Part shown: in pieces, positions 9,507 to 18,998 of the stretch
Layout: each line of letters starts with the position of its first letter
Numbering within the stretch: the stretch's first letter is position 1
Source of the DNA: Ruegeria sp. SCSIO 43209
GTDB taxonomy: Bacteria > Pseudomonadota > Alphaproteobacteria > Rhodobacterales > Rhodobacteraceae
Direction of reading: 5' to 3'
Assembly: GCF_019904295.1 (NCBI RefSeq)
Contig: NZ_CP065359.1
Location: 2,257,001 to 2,321,000, forward strand
Length of the DNA stretch: 64,000 nucleotides
Translations under genes and position numbers: made by a program
The notes under the pieces: model-generated
The model's database searches: none
The model's input: the letters and a program-made list of their open reading frames with translations, nothing else
Told to the model about the DNA's origin: nothing

Positions 9507-11905
9507 GCGTGACCAAACCCCTCCCCCACGACGCAGCACCGCTGCACGTTTCAGGAACCGCGCGGTATGTGGACGATATCCCGACACCCAGGGACAGTTT
9601 GCATCTGGCTTTTGGCCTCAGCCCGATTGCCAAAGGCAAGATCACCGCAATGGACTTATCTGCGGTGAAGGCTGCCGAGGGCGTCGTGATGGTTATGGCT
9701 GCGGATGATCTGCCCTTCGCCAACGACGTATCGCCTTCGATCCATGATGAACCGCTACTGTCGGACGGCACGGTTCACTATATCGGCCAGCCGGTGTTTC
9801 TGGTCATCGCCAGCAGCCATCTGGCCGCCCGCAAGGCGGCCCGTTTGGGCAAGATCGACTATGCCGAGGAAACCCCGATCCTAACCGTCGAAGAGGCTCT
9901 GGCCGCCGACAGTCGGTTCGAAGACGGCCCGCGCATCTATGCCAAAGGTAATGCTGATGCGGCTATTGCAGGATCCGCCCATGTGATCGAAGGGTCATTC
10001 GAGCTTGGCGGGCAGGAGCATTTCTATCTGGAAGGTCAGGCCGCTTTGGCCGTGCCGAATGAAGGCGCGGATATGCTGGTTCACAGCTCGACCCAGCACC
10101 CGACTGAGATTCAACACAAGGTGGCCGATGCGTTGGGCGTTCCGATGCACGCCGTCAGGGTCGAGACGCGCCGTATGGGCGGCGGTTTTGGTGGCAAGGA
10201 AAGCCAGGGCAATGCGCTGGCCGTTGCTTGCGCGGTGGCCGCTCGCGCAACTGGCAAGGCGTGCAAGATGCGCTATGACCGCGACGATGATATGACCATC
10301 ACCGGCAAACGCCACGCGTTCCGCATCGCCTATAAGGCCGGATTTGACGAGAACGGCCATATTCAGGGCGTCTCGTTCCACCACTACGCCATCTGCGGCT
10401 GGGCGCAGGACTTGTCCCTGCCCGTCGCCGACCGCGCGATGCTGCATTCAGACAATGCCTATCTGTTGCCAAATGCACGGATCGAAAGCCACCGGCTGAA
10501 GACCAACACCCAATCCGCCACCGCTTATCGCGGCTTCGGCGGCCCGCAGGGCATGGTTGGCATCGAACGCGTGATGGACCACGCCGCGTATGAGCTGGGT
10601 CTGGACCCGGTGGAACTGCGCCGCCGAAACTATTACGAACCGGCCCATGCGATTGCCGAGATCACGCCGTCCGAGAAGCCTTTGGGTCATCCCGACCCGC
10701 ATGAGGACCTAACAAGCCGCGGCGCGGTCGAAACCGGGGACGCCCCCGTGCGCCCTCTGCCCGCTGGCGGCAATACCACGCCCTACGGAATGGAGGTCAG
10801 CGATTTCGAATTACACGGGATGACTCAGGCGCTACTGAAATCCAGCGATTACGAAACGCGCAAGGCCTCCATTGCGAAATGGAACGCCGAGAACAGCGTG
10901 ATCAAGAAGGGCATTGCCTTTTCTCCGGTCAAGTTCGGGATTTCCTTCACGCTGACCCACCTGAATCAGGCAGGCGCTTTGGTGCATGTGTATCAGGATG
11001 GCTCGGTCCATCTGAACCACGGCGGTACCGAGATGGGTCAGGGCCTGTTCCAAAAGGTGGCGCAGGTGGCGGCTTCGCGCTTTGGCATCCCGCTGGAGAT
11101 GGTCAAAATCACCGCCACAGACACGGCCAAGGTACCGAACACTTCGGCCACGGCAGCATCCTCGGGCAGTGACCTGAATGGTATGGCCGTGAAGGCGGCC
11201 TGCGATACGATCCGCGATCGAATGGCGGACTATCTGGCCGAGCGGCATCAGGCCGATCCGTCGACTGTCACCTTCTCTGATGGCCATATTTCGGTTGGCG
11301 CAGAACGCTACACCTTCGCTGAAGCTGCGGCGCTGGTCTATCAGGGTCGGATCAGCCTGTCGGCGACCGGTTTCTACAAGACACCCAAGATCGAATGGGA
11401 CCGGATCGCCGGACGAGGCCGTCCGTTCTTCTACTTCGCCTACGGAGCGTCGGTCACCGAAGTGGCCGTCGACACTCTGACTGGTGAGAACCGCATTCTG
11501 CGCACCGATATCCTGCATGATGCCGGTGCTTCGTTGAACCCGGCGTTGGATATCGGGCAGGTCGAAGGCGGTTATGTGCAAGGCGCGGGCTGGCTAACGA
11601 CCGAGGAACTGGTCTGGGACGGCACGGGCAACCTGCGCACACACGCACCCTCGACCTATAAGATCCCCGCCTGCTCAGATCGACCCGACGTATTCAACGT
11701 CGCACTCTGGAATGCCGAAAACCGTGAGGACACGATTTATCGTTCGAAAGCGGTGGGCGAACCGCCGTTCATGCTGGGTATTTCAGCATGGCTGGCCCTG
11801 TCGAATGCGGTCGCGGCCTGTGGAGAGGCCTACCCCGCTCTTGATGCACCAGCCACGGCTGAAGAGGTTTGGCGCGGCGTCCAAAAGATGAAGGGAGGCA
11901 TCTGA
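9503..11905 (+). CDS. xdhB: Xanthine dehydrogenase molybdenum subunit
   Basis: The 800-aa catalytic subunit that binds the molybdenum cofactor. Visible signatures are [13 protein letters not shown] (cofactor-binding loop), [11 protein letters not shown], the arginine loop [53 protein letters not shown] and the catalytic glutamate segment [11 protein letters not shown]. These match xanthine dehydrogenase rather than CO dehydrogenase, which has a cysteine loop at the arginine position. A GGAGG site (GGAGGTATCGGC) precedes the ATG, and the gene overlaps xdhA by 4 nt and xdhC by 1 nt, implying coupled translation of both subunits and the chaperone. Confidence 0.95.
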   Translation: MSVTKPLPHDAAPLHVSGTARYVDDIPTPRDSLHLAFGLSPIAKGKITAMDLSAVKAAEGVVMVMAADDLPFANDVSPSIHDEPLLSDGTVHYIGQPVFLVIASSHLAARKAARLGKIDYAEETPILTVEEALAADSRFEDGPRIYAKGNADAAIAGSAHVIEGSFELGGQEHFYLEGQAALAVPNEGADMLVHSSTQHPTEIQHKVADALGVPMHAVRVETRRMGGGFGGKESQGNALAVACAVAARATGKACKMRYDRDDDMTITGKRHAFRIAYKAGFDENGHIQGVSFHHYAICGWAQDLSLPVADRAMLHSDNAYLLPNARIESHRLKTNTQSATAYRGFGGPQGMVGIERVMDHAAYELGLDPVELRRRNYYEPAHAIAEITPSEKPLGHPDPHEDLTSRGAVETGDAPVRPLPAGGNTTPYGMEVSDFELHGMTQALLKSSDYETRKASIAKWNAENSVIKKGIAFSPVKFGISFTLTHLNQAGALVHVYQDGSVHLNHGGTEMGQGLFQKVAQVAASRFGIPLEMVKITATDTAKVPNTSATAASSGSDLNGMAVKAACDTIRDRMADYLAERHQADPSTVTFSDGHISVGAERYTFAEAAALVYQGRISLSATGFYKTPKIEWDRIAGRGRPFFYFAYGASVTEVAVDTLTGENRILRTDILHDAGASLNPALDIGQVEGGYVQGAGWLTTEELVWDGTGNLRTHAPSTYKIPACSDRPDVFNVALWNAENREDTIYRSKAVGEPPFMLGISAWLALSNAVAACGEAYPALDAPATAEEVWRGVQKMKGGI

Positions 11906-12840
11906 TGGGATTTGACTTGGAGGCTTTGAGGGAGGCGGTCAAAACCCACGGAACAGTGGTCCGGGTGGTCATCGCCGGCATCAAAGGGTCGTCTCCACGT
12001 GAAGTGGGGGCCGCGATGCTAGTCTGGAAGGACGGGCAAAGTGGCACCATCGGTGGAGGCACGTTGGAGTATCAGGCAACTGAAGCTGCGCGATCCCAAA
12101 CCACCGCCACCCGACTAACGCATCACGCTCTTGGCCCCGACATGGGGCAATGCTGCGGCGGTGCAGTTTCATTGCTGAGTGAAGTATTTGATCATGAAGC
12201 GCTGAATGCACTGGACGATACCGTCATCGCGCGTTCGGCCTCGGGCGGAGAGATGCCGCTATCGGTCAAACGTCGGCTGGCGGCAGCGCGAGGACAGGGT
12301 GTCGCGCCCGAGCCCCAACTGATCGAAGGTTGGATGGTCGAACCCGTTCACAAACCGACGCGTAATCTGTGGATCTGGGGCGCAGGCCATGTAGGCCGGG
12401 CGCTGGTGGACGTTTTGTCCCCCCTACCCGATCTGGCAATCACCTGGGTCGATACCGGACCCGAGCGGTTTCCCGATGTGGTTCCAACCGGTGTAACCCC
12501 GGTTCCGACCGCAAAACCCGCCGAGCTGGTTCGCCACGCGCCAACCGATGCCGAGCATCTGGTGCTGACCTATTCGCACAATCTGGATCTGGAACTGTGC
12601 AACCGGCTGCTTTCGCACAATTTCCTCTTTGCGGGGCTTATCGGCTCGGCTACGAAATGGGCGCGATTCCGGTCGCGACTTGCAGCCCTTGGGCATCCGC
12701 CCGAGCGGATCAGCCGGATCACCTGTCCGATCGGCGATCCGGGCTTGGGCAAACACCCGCAGATGATCGCCGTTGGCGTGGCAGCGCAACTGTTACACCC
12801 CGCCCGACAGAACGAATTGAAGAAGGACCTGAGCGCGTGA
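11905..12840 (+). CDS. xdhC: Xanthine dehydrogenase accessory protein XdhC
   Basis: XdhC binds molybdenum cofactor, promotes its sulfuration and inserts it into the XdhB subunit. The 311-aa product has the N-terminal XdhC/CoxI domain (IAGIKGSSPREVGAAMLVW, TIGGGTLEYQATE, and a CCGGAV motif at about residue 76) and a Rossmann-type C-terminal domain (LWIWGAGHVGRALVDVL). The start is the ATG at 11905, whose A is the last base of the xdhB stop (TGATG). The stop overlaps the following ABC ATPase start (GTGA). A second XdhC-family protein in this window belongs to the cox operon and is only distantly similar. Confidence 0.94.
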   Translation: MGFDLEALREAVKTHGTVVRVVIAGIKGSSPREVGAAMLVWKDGQSGTIGGGTLEYQATEAARSQTTATRLTHHALGPDMGQCCGGAVSLLSEVFDHEALNALDDTVIARSASGGEMPLSVKRRLAAARGQGVAPEPQLIEGWMVEPVHKPTRNLWIWGAGHVGRALVDVLSPLPDLAITWVDTGPERFPDVVPTGVTPVPTAKPAELVRHAPTDAEHLVLTYSHNLDLELCNRLLSHNFLFAGLIGSATKWARFRSRLAALGHPPERISRITCPIGDPGLGKHPQMIAVGVAAQLLHPARQNELKKDLSA

Positions 12841-14354
12841 CCACTCCACTTCTGAGCTTGCAAGGGCTGACCAAAGCCTATCCCGGCGTCGTGGCCAATG
12901 ATCAGGTGTCCTTTGACATCGGTGAAGGCGAAGTTCACGCGCTGCTGGGCGAGAACGGCGCAGGCAAATCCACGCTTGTCAAAATGATCTATGGGCTGGT
13001 GAAGCCCGACAGCGGCTCAATGCTGCTGCGGGGGCAGTCCTATGCACCGCCTGAACCGCGCGCCGCCCGTGCGGACGGGATCGCGATGGTGTTCCAGCAT
13101 TTTTCGCTATTCGATGCGTTGAACGTCGCCGAGAATATCGCTCTGGGGATGGAGAACCCGCCCCCAATGGGTGATCTGGCCTCGCGTATCCGCGAAGTAT
13201 CCGAAACCTACGGCCTGCCCTTGGACCCCTTCCGCACGGTTGGCGATCTGTCTGCAGGTGAGCGTCAGCGGGTCGAAATCATCCGCTGCTTACTGCAGGA
13301 CCCAAAGTTGCTGATCATGGACGAGCCGACCTCGGTTCTGACGCCGCAAGAGGTTGAAATCCTTTTCGAAACGCTGAACAAATTGCGCTCGGAAGGGACA
13401 TCGATCCTGTATATCTCGCACAAGCTGGAAGAGATTCGAACGCTATGCGACCACGCCACGATTCTGCGGCTGGGTAAGAATGTGGGCGAATGTGTACCAG
13501 CCGAAACCTCAGCGCGCGATATGGCTGAGATGATGGTGGGGTCAACCCTGCAGACACCTGAACGTTCCGGCCGGGAATTCGGTGACGTTGCGCTGGATGT
13601 CAGCGGATTGTCAGTGCCGTCGCCGTCGGAATTCGGAACCGCGCTTCGCAACGTCCACATGACCGTCCGCAAGGGCGAGGTTCTGGGGATCGGGGGTGTC
13701 GCGGGGAACGGTCAGGATGAATTGCTGGGTGTGCTTTCTGGCGAAATTCCGACCACCGCAGATGCGATCAAATTCAACGGTCAACCCATCGGCAAACTCG
13801 GCCCGACCGCGCGGCGTAAGCTGGGCGTTTTGACCGCGCCCGAAGAACGGCTGGGCCACGCGGCTGCCCCTGATATGAGCCTAACCGAAAACGCTCTGCT
13901 GACCGGGTCGGTCCGCGAGGGGCTGGAGAATAACGGCTTTCTGAAGTGGTCCGAGACCAAGAGCTTTGCCGAAAAGATCATCAGCGCCTTTGACGTGCGT
14001 ACGCCGGGTCCTGAAAATGCCGCCCGGTCGCTGTCGGGCGGGAACCTGCAGAAGTTCGTGATTGGTCGCGAAGTGCTGCAAAACCCGGATGTTCTGGTCG
14101 TGAACCAGCCGACTTGGGGCGTGGATGCAGCGGCGGCGGCTTCGATCCGGCAGGCCATTCTGGATCTGGCGGCCAAGGGAACTGCGGTCATCTGTATCTC
14201 GCAAGACCTCGATGAACTGATGGAAATCTCAGATAGCTTTGCCGCCTTGAACGAAGGACGACTAAGCGCCCCGCGTGAAACTACGGGTCTGACGGTCGAT
14301 GAGATCGGCCTGATGATGGGCGGCGCGCATGGCATGGAGGTGGCCCATGTCTAA
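12837..14354 (+). CDS. Nucleoside/purine ABC importer, two-domain ATP-binding protein
   Basis: Energises the importer formed with the two permeases and the BMP receptor downstream. The 505-aa protein carries two ABC cassettes. The first is complete: GENGAGKST Walker A, LSAGERQRVEI signature, LLIMDEPTSVLT Walker B. The second is degenerate, as usual for this class: GGVAGNGQDELL in place of Walker A and VLVVNQPTWGVD with Asn-Gln replacing Asp-Glu, though the signature LSGGNLQKFVIGR is kept. I chose the GTG at 12837, which overlaps the xdhC stop; longer upstream extension would run through xdhC. The overlap argues that the importer supplies substrate to xanthine dehydrogenase. Confidence 0.9.
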   Translation: MTTPLLSLQGLTKAYPGVVANDQVSFDIGEGEVHALLGENGAGKSTLVKMIYGLVKPDSGSMLLRGQSYAPPEPRAARADGIAMVFQHFSLFDALNVAENIALGMENPPPMGDLASRIREVSETYGLPLDPFRTVGDLSAGERQRVEIIRCLLQDPKLLIMDEPTSVLTPQEVEILFETLNKLRSEGTSILYISHKLEEIRTLCDHATILRLGKNVGECVPAETSARDMAEMMVGSTLQTPERSGREFGDVALDVSGLSVPSPSEFGTALRNVHMTVRKGEVLGIGGVAGNGQDELLGVLSGEIPTTADAIKFNGQPIGKLGPTARRKLGVLTAPEERLGHAAAPDMSLTENALLTGSVREGLENNGFLKWSETKSFAEKIISAFDVRTPGPENAARSLSGGNLQKFVIGREVLQNPDVLVVNQPTWGVDAAAAASIRQAILDLAAKGTAVICISQDLDELMEISDSFAALNEGRLSAPRETTGLTVDEIGLMMGGAHGMEVAHV

Positions 14355-14392
14355 ACAGTTAAAAGAAAAGAGAAACGCGGGGGTATGAGCAA

Positions 14393-15475
14393 ATGATTGT
14401 GTTGGAGAAACGGCCTCAGCCGTCCAAGGCGTGGTCTTATGCCACCCCTCTGGTCGCGGTCCTGGCGACGATGGTTTTTGGTGGCATCCTGTTCGCCATT
14501 CTGGGCAAAAACCCGGTCGAGGCTATTGGAACCATTTTCTGGGAACCCCTGTTTGGCGAGTTCGCCTTCTATTATCGACCGCAATTGCTGGTTAAGGGCG
14601 CGCCCCTGGTTTTGATCGCTATCGGCCTGTCTTTAGGCTTCCGCGCAGGTATCTGGAATATCGGGGCCGAGGGTCAGTACATTATGGGGGCCATTTTCGG
14701 TGCGGGTGCTGGTCTGGCATTCTATCCGCTGGATGCATTCTACATCTTTCCGATCATGGTGATTGCAGGCGCGTTTGGCGGCTGGCTATGGGCAATGATC
14801 CCAGCCTTCCTGAAAGTGCGCTTCGGTACCAATGAAATCCTTGTGTCGCTGATGTTGGTCTATGTGGCCGAACAGATGCTGGCCTCGGTCTCGCTAGGCC
14901 TGCTGAAGAATCCCGAAGGGTTCGGCTTTCCCGGTTCGCGCAATCTGCAATCCTACGACAGCGCGTATAATGCCGAGCTGATTGCGGGTTCAGGCATGCA
15001 CTGGGGCGTAGTCACTGCCCTGATCGCTGTTATCTTTGCATATGTCTTGCTGAACCGGCACATGCTGGGCTTCCACATCCGCCTGACAGGTGAGGCCCCG
15101 CGTGCGGCGAAGTTCGCTGGTGTAAACCCTGCCCGCCTGATCTTGTTCTGTCTGGGTCTGGCCGGCGCGCTGGCCGGTCTTGCGGGGATGTTCGAAGTCT
15201 CGGGTCCTGCGGGTGTGGTCAGCATCGACTTCAACGTCGGCTATGGTTTTACCGCTATCATCGTGGCTTTCCTTGGCCGACTGCACCCGGTGGGCATCCT
15301 GCTGGCCGGAGGCCTGATGGCGTTGACTTATATTGGTGGTGAAATCGCCCAATCTCAGCTGGGTCTGCCCGCCGCAGCCATTCAGGTATTCCAGGGGATG
15401 CTTCTGTTCTTCCTGCTGGCATTCGATCTTCTGACAAACTACCGCATCCGTGCGGCCCGTAGCGAGGTAGCGTGA
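14393..15475 (+). CDS. Nucleoside/purine ABC importer permease 1
   Basis: 360-aa integral membrane protein of the BPD_transp_2 type (family of RbsC, YufP). It has about eight to ten hydrophobic helices, and the family-typical segments LGFRAGIWNIGAEGQYIMGA (about 83-102) and KFAGVNPARLILFCLGLAGALAGLAG. It begins 38 nt after the ATPase gene and is followed after 1 nt by the second permease, giving the ATPase-permease-permease-receptor order of BMP-family importers for nucleosides and purines. Substrate is inferred from the linked xanthine dehydrogenase genes. Confidence 0.9.
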   Translation: MIVLEKRPQPSKAWSYATPLVAVLATMVFGGILFAILGKNPVEAIGTIFWEPLFGEFAFYYRPQLLVKGAPLVLIAIGLSLGFRAGIWNIGAEGQYIMGAIFGAGAGLAFYPLDAFYIFPIMVIAGAFGGWLWAMIPAFLKVRFGTNEILVSLMLVYVAEQMLASVSLGLLKNPEGFGFPGSRNLQSYDSAYNAELIAGSGMHWGVVTALIAVIFAYVLLNRHMLGFHIRLTGEAPRAAKFAGVNPARLILFCLGLAGALAGLAGMFEVSGPAGVVSIDFNVGYGFTAIIVAFLGRLHPVGILLAGGLMALTYIGGEIAQSQLGLPAAAIQVFQGMLLFFLLAFDLLTNYRIRAARSEVA

Positions 15476-15476
15476 T

Positions 15477-16397
15477 ATGGACCTTGGTGAAATTAACCCC
15501 GTCCTTCTGGTCGCCTCGCTAATGGTGGCCGCAACCCCACTTTTGTTGGCCGCAATCGGAGAATTGGTGGTCGAAAAAGCAGGCGTCCTGAACCTCGGTG
15601 TCGAGGGCATGATGATCGTGGGCGCAATCAGCGGCTTCGCAATCTCAGTCGAGACCGGTTCGCCCTGGCTGGGCTTTATTGCGGCAGCAATCGGTGGCGC
15701 GGTGCTATCGCTGTTGTTTGTGCTGCTGACGCAGGTGGCGCTGGCCAATCAAGTTGCCAGTGGCCTGGCCCTAACATTGTTCGGCCTCGGGTTCAGCGCG
15801 CTGATGGGGCAGAGCTACGTAGGAATCAAGCCGCCCAGCATGGGTGAAATCCATATCCCGGTGATCAGCGATATCCCTGTTATTGGACCAATCCTGTTTC
15901 AGCACGACCCGATCCTCTACGTCGGAATTGCCCTGACGGCCGCCGTCTGGGCCACGCTGAAATACACACGCATCGGCCTGATATTGCGCGCCGTTGGCGA
16001 AAACCACGATGCGGCGCATGCGCTGGGCTACAAGGTCATCAAGATTCGCATCATGGCGATCCTGTTTGGTGGTGCTTGCGCTGGCTTGGGCGGCGCCTAC
16101 ATCAGCCTGATCCGCGTGCCGCAGTGGACCGAGGGCATGACTGCCGGTGTCGGCTGGATTGCCTTGGCGCTGGTGGTTTTTGCCAGCTGGAAACCATGGC
16201 GTGTCTTGCTGGGCGCCTATTTGTTCGGCGGCATCACTGTGTTGCAGCTTAATTTGCAGGCAGCGGGCGTTGCCATTCCTGTCGAGTATCTGGCAATGTC
16301 GCCCTACATCATCACGATCCTTGTGCTTGTGATCCTTTCGGCCGACAAGAGCAGCGCACCTGCCGCATTGGGCCGGACCTTCCATGCCTCGCACTAG
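15477..16397 (+). CDS. Nucleoside/purine ABC importer permease 2
   Basis: 306-aa second membrane subunit (YufQ-like). It shows the conserved EKAGVLNLGVEGMMIVGAISG segment near residue 37 and multiple hydrophobic helices throughout, with AVGENHDAAHALGYKV in the cytoplasmic loop that contacts the ATPase. The gene starts 1 nt after permease 1 ends and would pair with it as a heterodimer. Shorter than permease 1, as usual in this family. Confidence 0.9.
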   Translation: MDLGEINPVLLVASLMVAATPLLLAAIGELVVEKAGVLNLGVEGMMIVGAISGFAISVETGSPWLGFIAAAIGGAVLSLLFVLLTQVALANQVASGLALTLFGLGFSALMGQSYVGIKPPSMGEIHIPVISDIPVIGPILFQHDPILYVGIALTAAVWATLKYTRIGLILRAVGENHDAAHALGYKVIKIRIMAILFGGACAGLGGAYISLIRVPQWTEGMTAGVGWIALALVVFASWKPWRVLLGAYLFGGITVLQLNLQAAGVAIPVEYLAMSPYIITILVLVILSADKSSAPAALGRTFHASH

Positions 16398-16431
16398 GCG
16401 AGGCCAACTGAACCAACTTGGGGAGTAACAC

Positions 16432-17505
16432 ATGAAATTCACTACACTTTTGGCAAGCGCCGCAATGGCGCTGGGTCTGGCCTCGGGGGCCATGGCCCAA
16501 GACAAGACCAAAGTCGGCTTCGTCTATGTCGGCCCAGTGGGCGATGGCGGCTGGACCTATGAGCACAACAAGGGCCGTCTGGCCGTGGAAGAGCACTTTG
16601 GCGACAAGGTTGAAACCGTGTTCGTCGAGTCGGTGCCTGAGGGCCCAGATGCAGAACGCGTGATGACCCAGATGGCACTGGAAGGCGCGGACCTGATCTT
16701 CACCACCTCGTTCGGCTACATGGATCCGACCATCAATGTCGCGAAGAAATTCCCGGATGTGAAATTCGAGCACGCAACCGGCTACAAGACCGCCGACAAC
16801 GTCTCGGTCTACTCGGCCCGTTTTTATGAAGGTCGCGCAGTCCAAGGCCACATCGCCGGTAAAATGACGGAATCGAATATCATCGGCTACATCGGGTCCT
16901 ACCCGATCCCTGAAGTGATCCGTGGTATCAACTCAGCCTATATCCACGCCAAGAAGGTGAATCCGGATGTCGAGTTCAAGATCGTCTGGGCCTACACTTG
17001 GTTCGATCCTGCGAAAGAAGCTGACGCCGCCACAGTTCTGATCGAACAGGGCGCGGACGTGATCCTGCAGCACACTGACTCGACTGCACCGCAGGCAGCC
17101 GCGCAAGAGGCAGGAAACGTTGTCACCTTTGGCCAAGCCTCCGACATGAGCGAATACGCACCCTTCCCGCGTGTGTCTTCAATCATCGACGATTGGGCTC
17201 CCTACTACATCGCGCGGACCCAGGCCGTGATGGACGGAACATGGGAAAGTGCCAACACATGGGATGGCATCCGGGAAGGCATGGTAGCAATTGGTGAGAT
17301 TTCGGACGCCGTTCCGGCTGATGTTAAAGAAGAAGCACTGGCGCTGAAAGCCGCGATGGCAGCCGGTGAATACCACCCCTTTACTGGCCCGCTGAAAAAG
17401 CAGGACGGCAGTGACTGGCTGGCCGAAGGCGAGACCGCCGATGACGGTACGCTGGCGGGCATGAATTTCTACGTTGAGGGGCTGGAAGGCGAAATCCCGC
17501 AGTAG
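16432..17505 (+). CDS. BMP family substrate-binding protein of the nucleoside/purine importer
   Basis: 357-aa periplasmic receptor. A signal peptide (FTTLLASAAMALGLASGAMA, cut before QDKTK) precedes a BMP/Med-type fold: VGFVYVGPVGDGGWTYEHN at the N-terminus, then TTSFGYMDP, IGYIGSYPIPEVIRGIN and DVILQHTDSTAPQAAAQE. In characterised relatives (such as PnrA and BmpA-type proteins) this fold binds purine nucleosides. There is no clear lipobox cysteine, so it is probably soluble in the periplasm. It has a GGGAG ribosome site and is followed by a strong terminator, so it closes the xdh-transport unit. Confidence 0.92.
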   Translation: MKFTTLLASAAMALGLASGAMAQDKTKVGFVYVGPVGDGGWTYEHNKGRLAVEEHFGDKVETVFVESVPEGPDAERVMTQMALEGADLIFTTSFGYMDPTINVAKKFPDVKFEHATGYKTADNVSVYSARFYEGRAVQGHIAGKMTESNIIGYIGSYPIPEVIRGINSAYIHAKKVNPDVEFKIVWAYTWFDPAKEADAATVLIEQGADVILQHTDSTAPQAAAQEAGNVVTFGQASDMSEYAPFPRVSSIIDDWAPYYIARTQAVMDGTWESANTWDGIREGMVAIGEISDAVPADVKEEALALKAAMAAGEYHPFTGPLKKQDGSDWLAEGETADDGTLAGMNFYVEGLEGEIPQ

Positions 17506-17528
17506 AAACTGACCCGGAAACTAACAAC

Positions 17529-17560
17529 AAGGCCCGCATGTTTTTTGCGGGCCTTTTTAG
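17529..17560 (+). terminator. Intrinsic terminator of the xdh-importer unit
   Basis: A perfect 10-bp stem (AAGGCCCGCA at 17529-17538 pairing with TGCGGGCCTT at 17546-17555), 7-nt loop and T-run. It lies 24 nt past the receptor stop, so it likely ends the whole xdhABC-transport message. Confidence 0.88.
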
Positions 17561-17612
17561 TCGCCCTGAGCCCAATCTGGACATTGACGAGTGGCTATGC
17601 GCATCGTGAAAC

Positions 17613-18803
17613 ATGTCGCTCACGGAAGACCTGAACCAAATTTTAGAAACTGCCCTGCCGACCGATCCCAGTTTTCGACAGATCGAAAAGGCCGTGATTG
17701 ACGACTGTATTGGTGAAACCCGGCAATATGCCTCAGAGGGCTCTGTCGAAGCCTTCCTTTTGTCAGCGATGCGTTTATTGGCACTTCCCGGCAATGGGCA
17801 CACACGGCTGATCCCGAATGATGCGATCGCGGTGCTACCGCTGAGATTCGTGAGCGTTGGACGTTCCGTTCAATTCATCGACGCGGCGCCAGAGATAGCC
17901 GCACCGCGAGGAGAGTTGATAGCGGTCAACGGCTCAGCTTTGAGCCAGATTGAAGCCACTGCAGAGAAATTTCTGGCGGGAACGTGCCAAAGGAAACGGG
18001 TCATCGGCCCGATTCTACTGGCTTGGCCGTACGCTTTGGCACGTTTGGGTTTTTCGTCAAACGGCGGCACGACCGAGTTCCGTGTGCAGGACGAAAATGG
18101 GCGGATAGCCAATCTGAAAGTGGCCAATGAACATACAGTTCCTGGATCGATGCTCTATCCGAGAAACGAGCACGGCAAGGCTGATCCAGCCTGGGAACCC
18201 GAGATATTTGTAGAGATAAAGGACTGGCAAGAGCTAGGGCTATCAATAGCGTTACCAAGCTTCTTTGATCCGAACGAAAATGCGCTGCCTAAAGCCATCT
18301 CAGCCGCGGTGGAATGCGTGCGCGCATCCTCGAACAAAACACTACTAATTGATGTTCGCGGAAACACTGGTGGCGACTTTCTTCTAACGATGCCCTTGAT
18401 CGACGCGATCTCAGAAAGCGCAAACAAGCAGGTTGTTATGCTTGTCGATAAATTCACGTTTTCCGCAGCGATAGTGTTTGTAGCCATCCTCAAACATCGA
18501 TTGGGAAACAGGCTCAAACTCATTGGTGAGGAAATGGGTGATGCGCTGACGTTCTTTGCCGAGGGCGGATTGCTCGAATTGTCGACCAGCGGAGCGGTTG
18601 TTCGATACTCATCAGCCTTTCACGACTGGAAGAATGGAACGACTGACGATACCACGCCGCCCGAAATCGCAAGAAAAATCGTACCTGCGGGATCACTGAA
18701 CTTGGATTTGGAATGGATCGAAAGACCTGCAGTTGAAGATGCACCAACCGAACTCCATCAACGAGTTCTCAAAAGCATGAGCAAATCGCTAGACAGCCGC
18801 TAA
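17613..18803 (+). CDS. S41-family peptidase-like protein
   Basis: 396-aa protein with no signal peptide seen. The C-terminal half resembles the tail-specific/tricorn S41 core: TLLIDVRGNTGGDF (oxyanion region, about 244-257) followed by VVMLVDKFTFSAAIVFVAIL, where the serine of FTFSAA sits at the nucleophile position, and LKLIGEEMGD after it. A GNGHTRLIP segment near residue 65 matches the small-domain motif of the family. A PDZ domain is not evident. Neighbours give no functional link, and its codon use is less GC-biased than the xdh unit. A protease or a non-peptidase S41 relative are both possible. Confidence 0.68.
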   Translation: MSLTEDLNQILETALPTDPSFRQIEKAVIDDCIGETRQYASEGSVEAFLLSAMRLLALPGNGHTRLIPNDAIAVLPLRFVSVGRSVQFIDAAPEIAAPRGELIAVNGSALSQIEATAEKFLAGTCQRKRVIGPILLAWPYALARLGFSSNGGTTEFRVQDENGRIANLKVANEHTVPGSMLYPRNEHGKADPAWEPEIFVEIKDWQELGLSIALPSFFDPNENALPKAISAAVECVRASSNKTLLIDVRGNTGGDFLLTMPLIDAISESANKQVVMLVDKFTFSAAIVFVAILKHRLGNRLKLIGEEMGDALTFFAEGGLLELSTSGAVVRYSSAFHDWKNGTTDDTTPPEIARKIVPAGSLNLDLEWIERPAVEDAPTELHQRVLKSMSKSLDSR

Positions 18804-18998
18804 GTCTGCATAGCTGCATTCCAAGAAAGCAAATGCTGCACGCGCGGCGAAGGTCTACTTGGTGGCCAGTCTTATTGGCGACCCAACACCATCGGCCCGT
18901 GGGCAATATTAACCACGAGCGTTTCGATACCCAGCTGTCGTCGGGTCAGGACTTCAAGCGATTGAATCGCCGCAATGGTTAGGTTTTAGGGCGTGAAA

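Noticed and set aside
12369..12836. 156-codon upstream extension of the ABC ATPase frame
   Set aside because: It runs through xdhC in another frame and has no ATPase-like content; the GTG at 12837 fits the ABC domain start and the overlap pattern.
18872..18985. 37-codon minus-strand frame reading LTRRQLGIETLVVNIAHGP
   Set aside because: No start codon or ribosome site, stops at both ends, no family likeness; could be a decayed fragment but is too weak to annotate.
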